Origin: Arbacia lixula
Lineage: Eukaryota > Echinodermata > Echinoidea > Arbacioida > Arbaciidae
Direction: 5' to 3'
DNA length: 64,000 bases
Assembly (NCBI GenBank): GCA_963669155.1
Contig: OZ022577.1
Span: 34,256,247-34,320,246, forward strand
The position numbers were made by a program, and so were the translations under genes. A model generated the notes under the pieces. It saw only the letters and a program-made list of their open reading frames with translations. It was not told where the DNA came from and ran no database searches. Of this stretch, positions 23,331 to 35,151 are shown one piece after another (the stretch's first letter is position 1; every line of letters starts with the position of its first letter).

Positions 23331-25793
23331 CTTCTCCTCTCCCTTTCGTTTTGAATTTACTAATGCATGAGATTTGCTAATGTCAGAGTTTAAACAAAAT
23401 GATTGTGTGTGTTAAACGTGTGAAAAGTATCAATTTTGAAACCCATGTTAAAGTGCTTATACATGTATAATATTGAGTGTTTTACTGTGATTGATAAAGC
23501 ACGTTTGCAATGGCTGGCTTGGTTATCTCTTGATATGAAACTTCTAGGATTTCCAGAATTTTGAGGTGCAGAAGGGAAACTGTATCACGATTCACTGTTT
23601 GATGTTTGTACCTATGTTAACTACATTCTTCTTATTCTTCGTACAATTCGTTTAGGTATTCAGCTTCCTCTTTAAGATCTACCGAATTTTATCCAAGAGA
23701 TCATTATCTCTCGATTTCTCTTAAAAGCGATGTCTAACACAATTAAGTAAGGAAGAGAGGCTCAATATTGCAATATACTATTCTCAATCTCTCTCTCTCT
23801 CCCTCTCTCTCCCTCCCTCCCTCTCTCTCTCTCTCTATCCCTCTCTATACCCCTCTCTCCCTCCCTCTCTCTCTCTCTCTCCCTCTCTCTCGCTCTCTCT
23901 CTGTCTCTCTCTCTCTCTCCCTCTTTCTTGTACTTAACATGCTCTCTCCCCGCCTCTCATACACATACACAAACACACGTATATATTTATTCATTATAGA
24001 GTCGGTCTTGCTAGTCATCTGTTCGGTTCATTTTTATATTGTCCCGTTATGAAGCCATAAAAGCAAAAACATTGGTAGCTGTATCAGTTATTAAGGATTT
24101 TCATGATTATATCATATCTCCTTTTCACCCGAAACACATACACACACGAGTATATTACGTTCACTCTTGTGTTTCGCTCATTATCCAACGTATTCATCAT
24201 CTGTATGATCACATTCTCACGAGCACCATCAATTGCATCTCTTTTAGGTATCTGCTAACGAAAGCAATCCTTATCCAAGCCATTGACAAATCATTCCACA
24301 CTGCATTTTGTTTGATTTAATCAATATGTACAGATCTTGCTTTTATTGTGCTTTTCTTTGGAATCATAGTTATTGTTGCTTTTTCCCCGGTCCAAATACT
24401 GATCGACAATACGGCATTGATCACTTGCTCCGCGATTGTTGCAATTCATGACCAAGGAACAAACTCATTTCCCTCATCTGTACAAAATAAATAAATGTCT
24501 CGATATGATACAGCTCAAGATAATTCATATCCCAATTCACCGAAATATACATTCACAACTATTTGACACACATCTTGGCACATTTGAGTATACACTATTT
24601 CTAATAATCTTTGTCTGACAAGACGTACAATGTTCATAACCGCGAGCAGAGATACATCTAAAATGCGAACTGACCAACGCAATGCATCCCGCAGATAAAC
24701 GCGTGGCTATAAGTCGTGGTGATGTGGACTTCATAAAAGCCCAAATTTCAATGTTTACGATATTTCAATTGGCAAAACGACTTTTGCCACGACATTCCGT
24801 GCCCACGATTTTATTTGTATTTTATACAGGAATAAAAGGTATTTCAATAAGTATACTTCGTGAGCAGAACGCGTGTTGAATGCGTGTCAGCTTGAGAACG
24901 GATAACGATTAGACACAAAGGCGTTTTGTACTTTTGAAAATAATATGATTATATCATCTCTGTTTTCATCATCGTATTAAGTTGAAATCAAAGAGACTCT
25001 GGATGTTATATGTTGATCCATGCTTCAGAATCTATTAATGTTACTCATTATCGTGTAGTCGGATCCACAAATCATTCGTCTACATCCTCTACGATCTCAA
25101 TAAATATATTGTAGTTCGTCTGCTAAATTATACGTGTGTTCTAAAAGACAGTTCATCAATAAACTGTAGCTTTTCTATTTGAAGGAATCAAAACAAAAGC
25201 AAACAATAGATTAATACTTTTTCTCATATCTATGTGCTCAGGGCAAAATTATTTGAGCCATGTATAATCTTATAAGCTATTAATATTTGTTAACTTCTTG
25301 TTATACATTCAAAATCACACGAAATGATACGAATCAACATTGCAACATATTGTTCATTATGAGAAGTGTGACTGGGTGCCTTAATACTTCCTTTTTTAAG
25401 ATATTTTTTCATTTTCTCTCTCTCTCTCTCCTTTTCAAGTTTGTTATCGATTGAGAAGGGGATATAAATACAGGAGATAAGAAGAAAACGTCCCAATTAC
25501 GAATAATAGATAGTGGGACATATAAGAGAGTTGTTGGCATTATTTGTGTACAAAATTCGCCAGTACCATATGAGCATTGCTCATTAGCAAGGTGTTGACT
25601 CCAGAAGTATAATAATGCTAACACAACAATTTAAATTTCACTTGAGTCTTTCTAATTTAACAAAATCCAGAGAACTGAAGAAGAACTAAAATAAAAGAAT
25701 TTGTATTCTTACACATGGCATTTAAAAAGAATGTAGCGTGTTTGCTTTATTATCTAACCCCCAAAACGGTTAAAGAAACGAAAGGTAATAGTC
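23331..25793. other. Intergenic, no gene; (CT)n tract at 23788-23930
   Basis: The CT tract includes CCCT and GTCTCT variants and produces a Ser/Leu ORF. The remainder (24000-25790) is AT-rich with short ORFs that show no domain. Confidence 0.5.
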
Positions 25794-26561
25794 TTTATTT
25801 TTATATTCAACAGTGTTTAGAAAGATTTTGTTGTTTATCTCGGTTTTGTGTATCTTTGTGTTGCTATTGGTCATTCACGAATAACTTTCGTTGAAATGTT
25901 GCCAACAGGGTGGCGATTATCAGCTCTGTGACTTCGTTGAATACGTTTGTCTATTTCCCTGGCAGCAAAGTAGTTTGTTTTAGATTTCCTCATGAAGCAC
26001 GTATATACACAAGATAAATTAAACTTAGACATTCGAGCATAAACACATTTTCTACGAAATATCTTTGGTATAGCATAAAGTAGTTTAGTTCTATTTCACG
26101 ACTACCCTCGACGATACTCCATGGCTAAATTCAATATCCTATCATGTATCCTAGAATTGTCTAATTCAGATATTGGATCGGTCGTGCCCAACAAAACAGA
26201 ATATTATTTGGTACAGGTAGTTGATAATTTGTAACAAAATTCAAAATTGCAATACCCGAGCCCAATCCGCGCAGAGACATAGAGGTCTGACTTGACACCT
26301 TTTGGTATTTATCTCTGTCTTTCTCTTGCCTCATCGCATTCGTCTTCCACTCACCTAGTCTGTTCGTATCTCTTTAACTATTTAACTCTCGCAAATAGTA
26401 TCTTTGACTCGGGTACCATTTCGGTTCGTGGATCGGGTCTCGACCTGTCTCACGTCACTTCCGTTTCGGAGTGGTGTGTTCGCGACTCTTACCAAGCCAA
26501 ACAAAGTTTGAATTCTCACAAGAATTCATGTCTGGAGTCTGGAGTTCAGCAGAATATCCTC
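25746..26561 (-). other. Possible Nkx2.2 3' UTR with two AATAAA signals
   Basis: Downstream of the Nkx2.2 stop on the minus strand, the first AATAAA hexamers I see lie at 25794-25799 and 25746-25751, about 760-815 nt past the stop. In an AT-rich genome such hexamers are frequent, so the boundary is a guess. The region just past the stop (26290-26560) is less AT-rich than the sequence beyond it. Confidence 0.3.
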
Positions 26562-27340
26562 TCACCACGCCCATGGCTGAGCCATAGACCCGGTATACTG
26601 CATGTTGTTCGCCATGGACATGTTACTAAAGGAACTGTAGTTGGTGTTGTAGGGCGCCGTTACGGTGGAGTAGCTACAAGGTGACGGGTAATGTTGCATG
26701 TGTTGTAGGGGTGGTGGCGCCGAGACCGCTGCGGTCTGAGCAAGGAGCGAGTCTTGGTGGTGATGATGGTGATGGTGGTGCGACTTGGCTGCTGCCGACA
26801 TGCACGCCGATGCTGCCGCCGCGGCTGCCGCAGCGGCCGCCCCGTGAGACCCCGCCATGTTCGCACCGTTCATCCCGCCCATGCCGGCGTTGCATGGTTT
26901 GCCGTCGCGGACCAACACCGGGACGGCGACTCGCCTAGGGGACGGCAGCGGGTTCAAGTCCAGACCCTTCTCCTGGCGAGCGCGCTTCAGCTTGTAGCGG
27001 TGGTTCTGGAACCAGATCTTGACCTGGGTGGGCGTGAGGCGGATGATGCTTGCCAAGTGTTCCCTCTCCGGTGCCGAGAGGTACCTCTGCTGGCGGAAGC
27101 GGCGTTCGAGCTCGTAGGTCTGGGCCTTGGAGAACAGCACGCGGCGCTTGCGCTTCTTCGGTGGATCGGCAGACGATGGCGACGATGTGTCTCGGCCCGC
27201 CGAGTCGCCATCCTTGTCGGAAGCATTGGAGTCGATGTCGTCATCGTCGTCGTCGTTGACCTGGGCGGAAGCCGTTGTGGATGTCGGGGATGTGGCAGTT
27301 GATGAGGTACTGTTGTGGGATACGGCGTTCTGGGACAGTG
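26562..27340 (-). CDS. Nkx2-2: Nkx2.2 homeobox transcription factor, exon 2 (homeodomain, NK2-SD)
   Basis: This exon encodes residues 185 (split codon) to 443 of an NK2-class transcription factor that binds DNA in the nucleus. An acidic linker (D6 at residues 214-219) precedes the homeodomain at residues 247-306 (26976-27155), with [10 protein letters not shown] in helix 3, Asn51 and the NK2-diagnostic Tyr54 (residue 300). The NK2-specific domain [17 protein letters not shown] follows at residues 315-334. Then come an Ala10 run (352-361), a His8 run (372-379) and a C-terminus ending QPWAW, close to the QQWTW end of vertebrate Nkx2.2. The acceptor reads CCCCTCTCCCTCTCAATACAG on the minus strand. 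The homeodomain [20 protein letters not shown] identifies Nkx2.2 and not Nkx2.1 (SQAQVYEL). At 443 aa the protein is much longer than the roughly 273 aa of vertebrate Nkx2.2. Confidence 0.96.
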
Positions 27341-30300
27341 CTGTATTGAGAGGGAGAGGGGGATAACAAGATGGAAACACAAGAGTTAGAATCCAACAAA
27401 TATTATAACGAAACGAGTTACCATTAAGAAGACAAAGAAAGCTGTACTAAACCAATGACACACAAAGAACACTCATCATTCACAAAAAAACTATCGCAAA
27501 ATAGTATCGCCATCCCCAAACTGCATCAATCTTGCCACATCCAGGCATTAAGCCAGTATTAATGATGTTGGATTGTACATGGATATACCATAGACACTAC
27601 TTGGGTTCATAGTTCCATTGTTTGTATGAATACATCGTGAACTTGTAGATGAATTACCCTGCCCTTCTCTGGTCAAACCCAAGACCCACATGCACTCTAT
27701 CAATCCGCTATCGCGAGATCGGAGATATACACGTGCGCAGCTTCTCATTGTGCCGAGCCCCCCGCCTAGCCTTGGCAATGAACCCTGTGTCCATAATTTC
27801 CGTTTTATGTCACCTTCCGATAAGACACCGCTGTTGTACGGGTTCAGCGGGGCCTTCTGTTTGTCAGTATTAATTACCGCCAAGCAAACAAGATAAAGGC
27901 TCCACGGAACGCGAAGATTCTCTTCCAACCACGTATCATACCTGTTCGCATACTGAACAACACGAAAGGTTGTTTACCCGGGGTCGAGCTTGTTGCATTC
28001 TTGTCCCCCCCCCCCCCCCCTCACCCCTTACCACCTCCACTTCCTTTCGAAAGCATGAGTTAGCGTGTTACTGTCATATTACTTGACTTCTACACGTGAA
28101 AACAGACGAGGATGACTTCATGCGGACTATGGACGCATCACCATTCGCAAATATGCAATATGGTATATTAAAGGCAAAGTACACTCCAAAGTTGCCCATC
28201 GGCAACTGGTTGATTCATTGATGACCATATAAGGTCAATATCATAAATGTACCTACAGACAGGACATTACTAAGGAACTATGGTAAACAGGCGATATAAT
28301 GTCTGTATAGATCGAGACTGCAGCTGATATATACAGTGATCCTTATATAGCTTTTTTTTACATTTTACCTAGACTTGCAAGAAGGGTTTGTTTGACTATA
28401 AAAATAAAACTTCTATGTCAAATTAATGCTTAGAGCACTTTATTCCGGGAAAAAATTAACATCAAATAGACCATAGAAACAGAATGCTGTTTCTGTTTTT
28501 GGTTCCTTGCACAGCCAATTATATTTGATTTAGTATACTTTCATTCATGTCGAAATAGAAAAAGATAGAGGAATAAGCAGATTGTGTGTAATCCAATGTA
28601 AGACTGATATTGTGTTTATAATGGTCTAAATCTGCATATCATTATCATTGCGTGGAATTGAAACGGCCCTTCGGGCATCCTTTAAGAAGAAGTTTTCTTA
28701 GTTTCCTTGGTGAAAAGGAATGTTTGTCAGCCCTTAATTACTGCATTTGCGGCTTAATGACACCTATTTGTGGCCGCAATTCACACAAATCCCAATGTAT
28801 AATGGGTTGGATAGCTTGCGGAATGGCGGAAGAAAAATGCGCTGTGTTTTCTGCGATGCCCGTGACATCTCACCCGTGATGCGTGGTCAGGACACGAACA
28901 TTCACGCAATGGAACATATCCCGATAAATATATGCATAATCCGAATAGCTTTACTTTTATTGACGTTTTCTGCAATATGAATATTCTGCCAACTGCTCCG
29001 GCAAGTTAATCAACCACTCACTATCAATCATTAACAAACCCGATCATATTTGATTCAAATGGTTTCGGGGAGACAATAAGCGATGCTTTTGTCTTGTCAT
29101 TAACTATTTATGATATGAAATGATCATAAAACTCACACATAACTTCGTCAATGTGTCTAATGTCCAAGGGCGTTAATCATATTTAAAATGAATCAACTAT
29201 AAAAAAAAAAAAAAAAAAAAAAACGCATGAGGGACTAAGGAATATCGAAATAGATGGTCTGCTGCCCAGAGAGCCTATCGAAATCAAGTTTAATCACGTG
29301 TCTAGACCCCTCCTCAAAACACATACCACAGTACGTTTCCCTCCCTCCCTCCCTCCCTCCCTCCCTCCCTCCCCCTCCGTCGCTATTTGCACCTGGCTCT
29401 GTGAGATGAGCGTATAAGATGAGCATACATCTAATTTAATCACGAAGTTGTTTATCGGCTGCAGCGGTGGTAGTTTGACCGGCGGGACGTACGGGGGGAC
29501 AACCAGATTGGCATCCGACCGTGATAGATGATACCAAGGTGTGAATTAGAGGCAAAACAGACAGGATATCATGACACCTTCCGCGGATTAAGTCATGTTT
29601 GACGGAGGGATTAAATTGATTTGGAGATGTTCCCTTCGAGTGTTTAGGTGTTACGCCGAGAAGCCCACTCTCCTAATCCATGCGTGTTGTTTTTTGACGG
29701 GCAGCAGAACCGAACAACCATATATTTTAGAGGATGTGTTTTCCTCTATTTGTGTGTAAAGATGATGGGGGAGGGAGCACCGATAACGGGCCGCCCCTGT
29801 ACCGCCATCCCTTCTCTTGCCGAGCAGCCCAGTCTACTGCACCTGCACTATATTTGCATAGCGGGTTATTAATCAAGTTTGTCTGCGCCATATGAGTCTT
29901 TCCAAACAGAGCAATAAAGTGACATTAAGCCCGCTTTGTTTGTATTTTACGGGTTAAAGAAGAAAATATTAAGCGCGTTATGAAGCAATATTTCTTACGC
30001 CGTAAATGAGGTATAACAAATACGCAATTCCCGGAATGAATGGTCTTAGGGTATTTTCAGTGATTGATATGTACTATATCTCTAAAATGAAACTAAAATT
30101 GTAAAGAACACACTATTGATTGCGACAACTTACTGGAAGTATATATTATTTACATGTTGGTGTCATGAATCTAGTATTGAGTTAAAATTGTATGCCATCA
30201 TGTGGTATTATAATTTGGTCTTAGCGTTCAAATCATGCAGACGTTTTGGTTGTTTTTTTTAAGCTTATTAGGTAGCAGAGTTGCTTCTCCTTGTATTCAT

Positions 30301-31716
30301 ATGTCTAGCTATTTCACATATAATGACATATTTCAGAAGCACAGGACTTACATTTTTACTTAGCGAACTCCAATGACCTTTACCTCTAGTCTGCTCTTAC
30401 GAGACATAAAGTTGAGGTAAAATGTTGATTTAATTCTTTGTTAATGTATCTTATTTGGTAAAATTTGTTGACAAGTATGTTTTACCATTTGGCTCTCTAA
30501 ATGTGTCCATGTTTCAATCATTTAACCATATGAAACATATACGTGAGCACAGAGGTGAAGTATGATTTAGAATGTAATAATGCGAAACGGTGTTAGAACA
30601 TTCGCGAGCCTTATCATTCAAACGCATTAAGTTGACGCAATCATCACTATTCGTCTTAGTAACACATACTCAAGGACTGCATTAAACAACACAGAATGCT
30701 GCTATTTTGTCAATTCGTGTTGATGATTGACATTATTAATTCTACAAAAAGCTTTAAGAGTCCATGATCCAGAGGAATGATAAATTAAAAACAATAACTT
30801 GCTAATGTCTGGCTATGTCTCTGTATCTGTTTTTTTTTATTTCCCACTATTATCTAATTATGGAGTTTGTTTATGATTTAACCACTATTTGTAAATCGTT
30901 TCGAATATGAACTAGCATTTGATACCTGGAAAGCTCATCATTTTGGCGAAAATCTGCAGGAATTACTGCGATATCATTACATACAAAGAGAACATCAAAC
31001 GCGACTGCCATCTTTTCATTAACACTTACATTACTGGGCCTTGAAAATCCATTGGATTACCACACATCTTCATGTCAATAGTAATGTGAGAGTTAATCTA
31101 TTTTCTTCCTTGTGAAGTTTTGATGTCTTTCATTTAACGTTCATCTCTTAAATCAACATGGTCAATAAAGCAAGGCGCCATTGCAATCATGAAAGTAAGA
31201 GAACCGGTTAAGCATAGAAATCAAAACGAGTGATGAGAGTAGTGTTCATGTCTTCTACTAACGAACAAAGCTATAAGGACTCGTTAATACTTTGAATTAA
31301 TGATACGATAAGATATGATGGTCTGCAAAGAGATTTAAAGTGTAATCACCAAATGATAGAACACGGCATTGAAACAGTAATTAATTTTTCACAAAAAATA
31401 CACATAGTTCTGACAAGAAAAAGTTTGATCAAGTCATCGGAATGATATGCTTTATGTAAAGTATTACAACTAAATTAGAAGGAACACATTTAAAATAGTG
31501 ATTTGGATCAAAATAATCGTAGTTTCAAGTCGACGATATAAAATGCCTCACCTGTGTGACCTTCTCTATTTCCAGAACACATGTACCAATCGTGCTAAAC
31601 AGAACGCACGATTTGGGATGCATTTTGTTAATTGCAATATAGGTAAATATGTTGATGAAAATAAGAGCAACGTGTCGTAATAAAGTAAATTTACGCGAAG
31701 GAAATGTTATACTCAC
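27341..31716 (-). other. Nkx2-2: Nkx2.2 intron (4,376 bp), GT-AG, phase 1
   Basis: On the minus strand the donor is TCAT/GTGAGTATAA at 31716 and the acceptor a polypyrimidine tract ending CAG at 27341. Joining the exons restores a TCA serine codon and an open frame of 1,332 nt. The intron carries C16 at 28005-28020, A23 at 29201-29223 and a (CCCT)n run at 29337-29377. It also has a block at about 29450-29850 with higher GC than its surroundings and several homeobox-type motifs. I see no other coding sequence in it. Confidence 0.92.
29585..29679. promoter_or_regulatory. Cluster of three bicoid-class (Otx/Gsc/Pitx) core sites in the intron
   Basis: GGATTA occurs at 29585-29590 and 29608-29613, and TAATCC at 29674-29679: three K50-homeodomain cores within 95 bp. 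A Fox-type TGTTTGTATT lies downstream at about 29937. Otx and Fox factors are upstream regulators in early deuterostome patterning, so an enhancer is plausible. Motif evidence alone is weak. Confidence 0.25.
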
Positions 31717-32269
31717 ATGAGTAGTGCACTGCATCAGCAGTCTGGTTCTGCAACCATCTTGTGTAGGGGTTATCAGTCTGGTCATAGAGAGAATCCACAC
31801 CCGTCTGCCCAGTCACAACCCCCGAGTCCACTCGCCCACCGCCCCCACCGCCTGCCGCCCCCGGCTCTCCACCGGCCTGGAGGGACTGCTTCAACGTCTC
31901 CATCTGCGACTCGGTCAGGAACGGCTTGTCCAGCGGCAGCCCGGTGATCGGGTGCGTGGCGACCGCTACCCCGGCAGCTGCGGCGGCGGCGACGGCAGCG
32001 TGCGGTAGGTCCAGAATGTCTTTGACGGAGAAGCTGGTCTTGGCCGCGTTCATCGCCGCCTCCGTTTCCTCTAAGATGGCCGAGTTGAGCAGGTCGGGCG
32101 AGAAGGGCTTAGAGTGTTTGGTGGCGGTCGGGACCGAGGTCGGCAGCGGGCCGATCGACGACCCGAAGTCCAGGGCCTGATGGTTCATGTAGGCGTGTCG
32201 GCTAGGGGGAACAGCGGAAGAAAATAGATAACCGGACTCTGCCAGGCTGGGTGCTGATAACACAGACAT
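31717..32269 (-). CDS. Nkx2-2: Nkx2.2 homeobox transcription factor, exon 1 (TN repressor motif)
   Basis: This exon encodes residues 1-184 plus the first base of codon 185. The start ATG at 32269 is preceded immediately by an in-frame TAA, so no upstream in-frame start exists in the continuous sequence. The tinman/TN motif TSFSVKDILDLP at residues 78-89 (32003-32038) is the Groucho-binding repressor motif of NK2 proteins. In vertebrate Nkx2.2 it lies near the N-terminus, so about 65-70 residues are extra here. An Ala-rich stretch (91-104) and a Gly-rich stretch (138-145) follow. DNPYTRWL at residues 166-173 is a hallmark of Nkx2.2, where it reads SDNPYTRWLAS. The exon is CpG-rich relative to its flanks. 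The donor GTGAGT follows at 31716. Confidence 0.95.
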
Positions 32270-32289
32270 TTAAACTGAATCCCGTCGTT

Positions 32290-32325
32290 TTACTGATAAA
32301 AGAAACAATGGAATATTTCCTTCAT
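32290..32325 (-). CDS. Upstream ORF 2 (11 aa), ATGA-overlapping uORF 1
   Basis: ATG AAG GAA ... CAG TAA on the minus strand. It begins within the stop of uORF 1 and ends 20 nt before the main Nkx2.2 start. The arrangement would limit initiation at the main ATG or require reinitiation. It depends on the transcript including this sequence. Confidence 0.3.
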   Translation of the reverse strand: MKEIFHCFFYQ

Positions 32326-32351
32326 GGAAATCTACAAATAAAATCCCACAT
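32322..32351 (-). CDS. Upstream ORF 1 (9 aa) in the Nkx2.2 leader
   Basis: ATG TGG ... CCA TGA on the minus strand, 53 nt before the main ATG. It is the first ATG in at least 370 nt of presumed leader. Its stop overlaps the start of the next uORF as ATGA. Whether it is transcribed or translated is unknown. Confidence 0.3.
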   Translation of the reverse strand: MWDFICRFP

Positions 32352-32770
32352 TCAATCAAATTAATGCTCCTTCTAAGATGAACAGTCCACCTGGTCTTGC
32401 CACCGTGTATAACCTGCTCGAAATGTCGCCGTGTATCAAAGCTGTAAATGATATGCAGATTTAGCTGAAGATAAAACGGCAAGGGGTGTATATGAAGAGG
32501 TGCACAGTGACGGCTCAAATGAAGGAGTATAAGAAGAAGATTGGTAATAATGTCCAGAGAGAGCGAGGGAGAAAGCGGAGATGTCGCGAACCGGTTGAAC
32601 GTGCGTGCGTGCGTCGCCGAAGCCGAAAGTCAAGTGCCGACCTGAGCTCGCTTCACCCTGACACAGCCAGCCTAGCCTAACTCGCGCGGCTCGATCAGAC
32701 GAGTGCACAGGAGAAATCTCCGGCCTCCCAGCGTCGCTAATCGCAAGGCAGCCAACCTAATGTCGATAAA

Positions 32771-32900
32771 TACACACACACACACACACATACACACATG
32801 CGTTGATGCACAATGCAAGCGGCTTGGGAGGTGTGATAAATACGTTCTGTTTGGGTACACATCGTGTGTGTTCGATGGCACAGTGACCGGGCACATAGGG

Positions 32901-32972
<72 letters not shown>

Positions 32973-33008
32973 AAGGGGAAGGAAGGGGAGAGAGAGGGGG
33001 AAAGAGGG
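32771..33008. repeat. (CA)n and (GA)n microsatellites upstream of Nkx2.2
   Basis: CA repeats lie at 32772-32790 and a GA tract at about 32903-33008 (nearly pure to 32980). Tracts of GAGAG can bind GAGA-type factors, but the length suggests simple expansion. Confidence 0.9.
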
Positions 33009-34346
33009 GCGTGGTCTAAGGTTAAGACGCCACGCAGCCAGGAACCTATGCTATCTTCTAACGTAACTGCTCCCCAGTTTGGTATCCAATCAAATATAAT
33101 TTACGTGATTGTTTTGAAATTATGAAAAGCGTTCCCTTTAATCGTACACCGAACCTGAAGATAAAAAACATACTTCCCATTCAACTTCTTCTTTTTTGTG
33201 TGCGTGCGTCTTATTAAGGAATCAAAGCATAGGCCTACATATTTCTTCACCACTCGATCCGTTAATACAAAATTAAGGAGAAAATAAATACAATATCTTA
33301 AAATGAAATCTCTTTCAACACAATGCTTAACTCTTTATGCGTCATTGAGTTCTCCTTGCACATGTAACACACACAAATGATAATACATGTAGTGTAATAC
33401 CTGGTCCGGCACATGAAGAAGTAAATTTGTTTTATTTTGGAAAATCGGGTACGGAACGCGGACGACCGTGATGCTGTGTTGCTGTGTTCGACCTGACACT
33501 ATGCAGGGAGTGCCGTCGTATACACCAAGAAGCCATTACATGAAACTCCCGTGAGAGTTAGAGCTAACACCCTTGTATTACACTTAACACCCTTTCTTGG
33601 TACATGTATCGATATAATGCATTATTGGTGTTTCAATTCAACACCCTTGGGGTAAAGTCCATTAGTTTTGATATCGATTTTAAAACCACGGACACGTTGG
33701 CATCTATATAGATATATTTTGATTGGATTTTCATATAAAGTAGAACACTGTAAGTGTTGTGTTTTCTTGCCTGGCATGACTTACAGCATGACTTACATGC
33801 TAATCATGATTATTATGGTGATAGATTGAGCTATGAGAAGTTCTGTTATGTTACCATGCACGCAGAAATATCGCCGGATATGTCTTTTTTAGTCTTTATG
33901 GTCGTAAAAACTTGTTGTGATTACACCTAGAGCTCCGTTGTTTACCCCGGACTGAAGGGCACGAGAGACATGGAGGTTGTCGGTTAGTAGGGGATTAAAT
34001 CCAAGACGAAGAAGAAGACGAAGAAATAGGGTGTTAGAAAAGACCTCGCAATCGACCGGATTTCTTTGCTCCGCTTTTTGTCTCCCTCCTCCGTGGCCTC
34101 AACCACGGCACACACTGCATACTAATTGAAAAGTTCCAATTTGCATTATCTGTCATACCGTACCGCGCGTTCGTGGGAACACGAATAGCAACCAGCTTAA
34201 CAAAGTATTTTCTTTGCCCCCCCCCCCCCCCGAATAAAAATGTAAGTTTATTAAAGAAAAGATGAAACGCCCTTTCGATCTCGTTTCAAAGCTTGGCTAT
34301 TGATCTGAAGATCTGAAAGGATGTTAAAAGAGATACATACACACCT

Positions 34347-34397
<51 letters not shown>

Positions 34398-34979
34398 CCT
34401 CTCTTTAAAAACATGATTTCTTATTTACGTCATTGCAAATGCAGGTGTGCGCGGGTGTAACGTGGCGGCGCTGTCCGCACGTAATGCGTTGTTATAATTG
34501 CGTCATTACCAGTCATTTTCTTTGGTCGGTCGGGTGAAGTCGATTCGGTCCCGGGTGCCAGTGTGAGCTAGCTCCCCAAACCATGCATTCATGTGGAAAA
34601 TATCTTTATCACCGCGACGGTTGATAAGGGAGCACATTACGAACATTGAATCAATTACATTAATCAGCTTGATTGAGTCAACGATATTATCTTGCATTGT
34701 GTCTTTGAACGATACTTCTGACTAATTGCATGTTATGCAAACATGGTACCCGATTACAGCTTCGTGAATATAAATGATACAGTAATACATGTACATGGAT
34801 CCGCGCTTTGCTACAATCGTGCCGGATATTTTAGTTCTGGCAATATCAACTACATGTACTAGTTTTTCTTATCCTATTGATGATTTTATTTAACATATAC
34901 ATGCCTGTATTAAACTGTAGCTCAAAATTTTACATGTTTCCGTGACCGATGACTGGAATGCGTCATTTATTTTGACGAC
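33009..34979. other. Intergenic; short AACACC/GGTGT repeat, C15 and (CT)n tracts
   Basis: AACACCCTT occurs at about 33568, 33587 and 33640 with inverted GGTGTTTCAA between (33555-33660), the same motif family as 47240-47600. C15 lies at 34217-34231 and (CT)n at about 34349-34393. No gene is seen. Confidence 0.5.
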
Positions 34980-35151
34980 CTGGGCCCTGTTGCATAAAAA
35001 TTACTGTTGATAGTAACTTTGCTGTCAATGGCAACTTCCCTAGAAACCTTGAATATGAACGGCTATCGAGCAGTGTTACCATGGTAGCTACCATTGGTGA
35101 CAGCATTACCATTAAATGTAAGTTGTTTTTTTTTTCTGCAACGGAGCCCAG
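34980..35151. mobile_element. Short MITE with CTGGGCCC-type terminal inverted repeats
   Basis: The left end CTGGGCCCTGTTGCATAAAA and the right end TTTTTCTGCAACGGAGCCCAG are inverted copies over about 20 bp. The interior carries GTTACCATGGTAGCTACCATT and related GGTAAC palindromes. At about 172 bp it has no coding capacity. The target-site duplication is not clear. Confidence 0.75.

Larger units (their letters stand above)
32270..32770 (-). promoter_or_regulatory. Probable Nkx2.2 5' leader and core promoter region
   Basis: From 32269 to about 32720 the minus strand has only two ATG triplets before the main start. A CpG-rich, GCGTGCGTGCG-containing segment at about 32575-32720 is the likely promoter or 5' exon end. 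No TATA box is convincing. Possible acceptors (TTATCTTCAG, TCATTTACAG) near 32440-32470 leave open a spliced leader. Confidence 0.4.

Noticed and set aside
26754-27302. 182-aa plus-strand ORF
   Set aside because: It is antisense to the Nkx2.2 homeodomain exon and open only because that exon is GC-rich.
32290-32518. 82-aa minus-strand ORF ending at 32270 just before Nkx2.2
   Set aside because: It begins at a TTG, not an ATG, and is simply the open part of the leader in the Nkx2.2 frame. Only the two ATG-initiated uORFs are kept.
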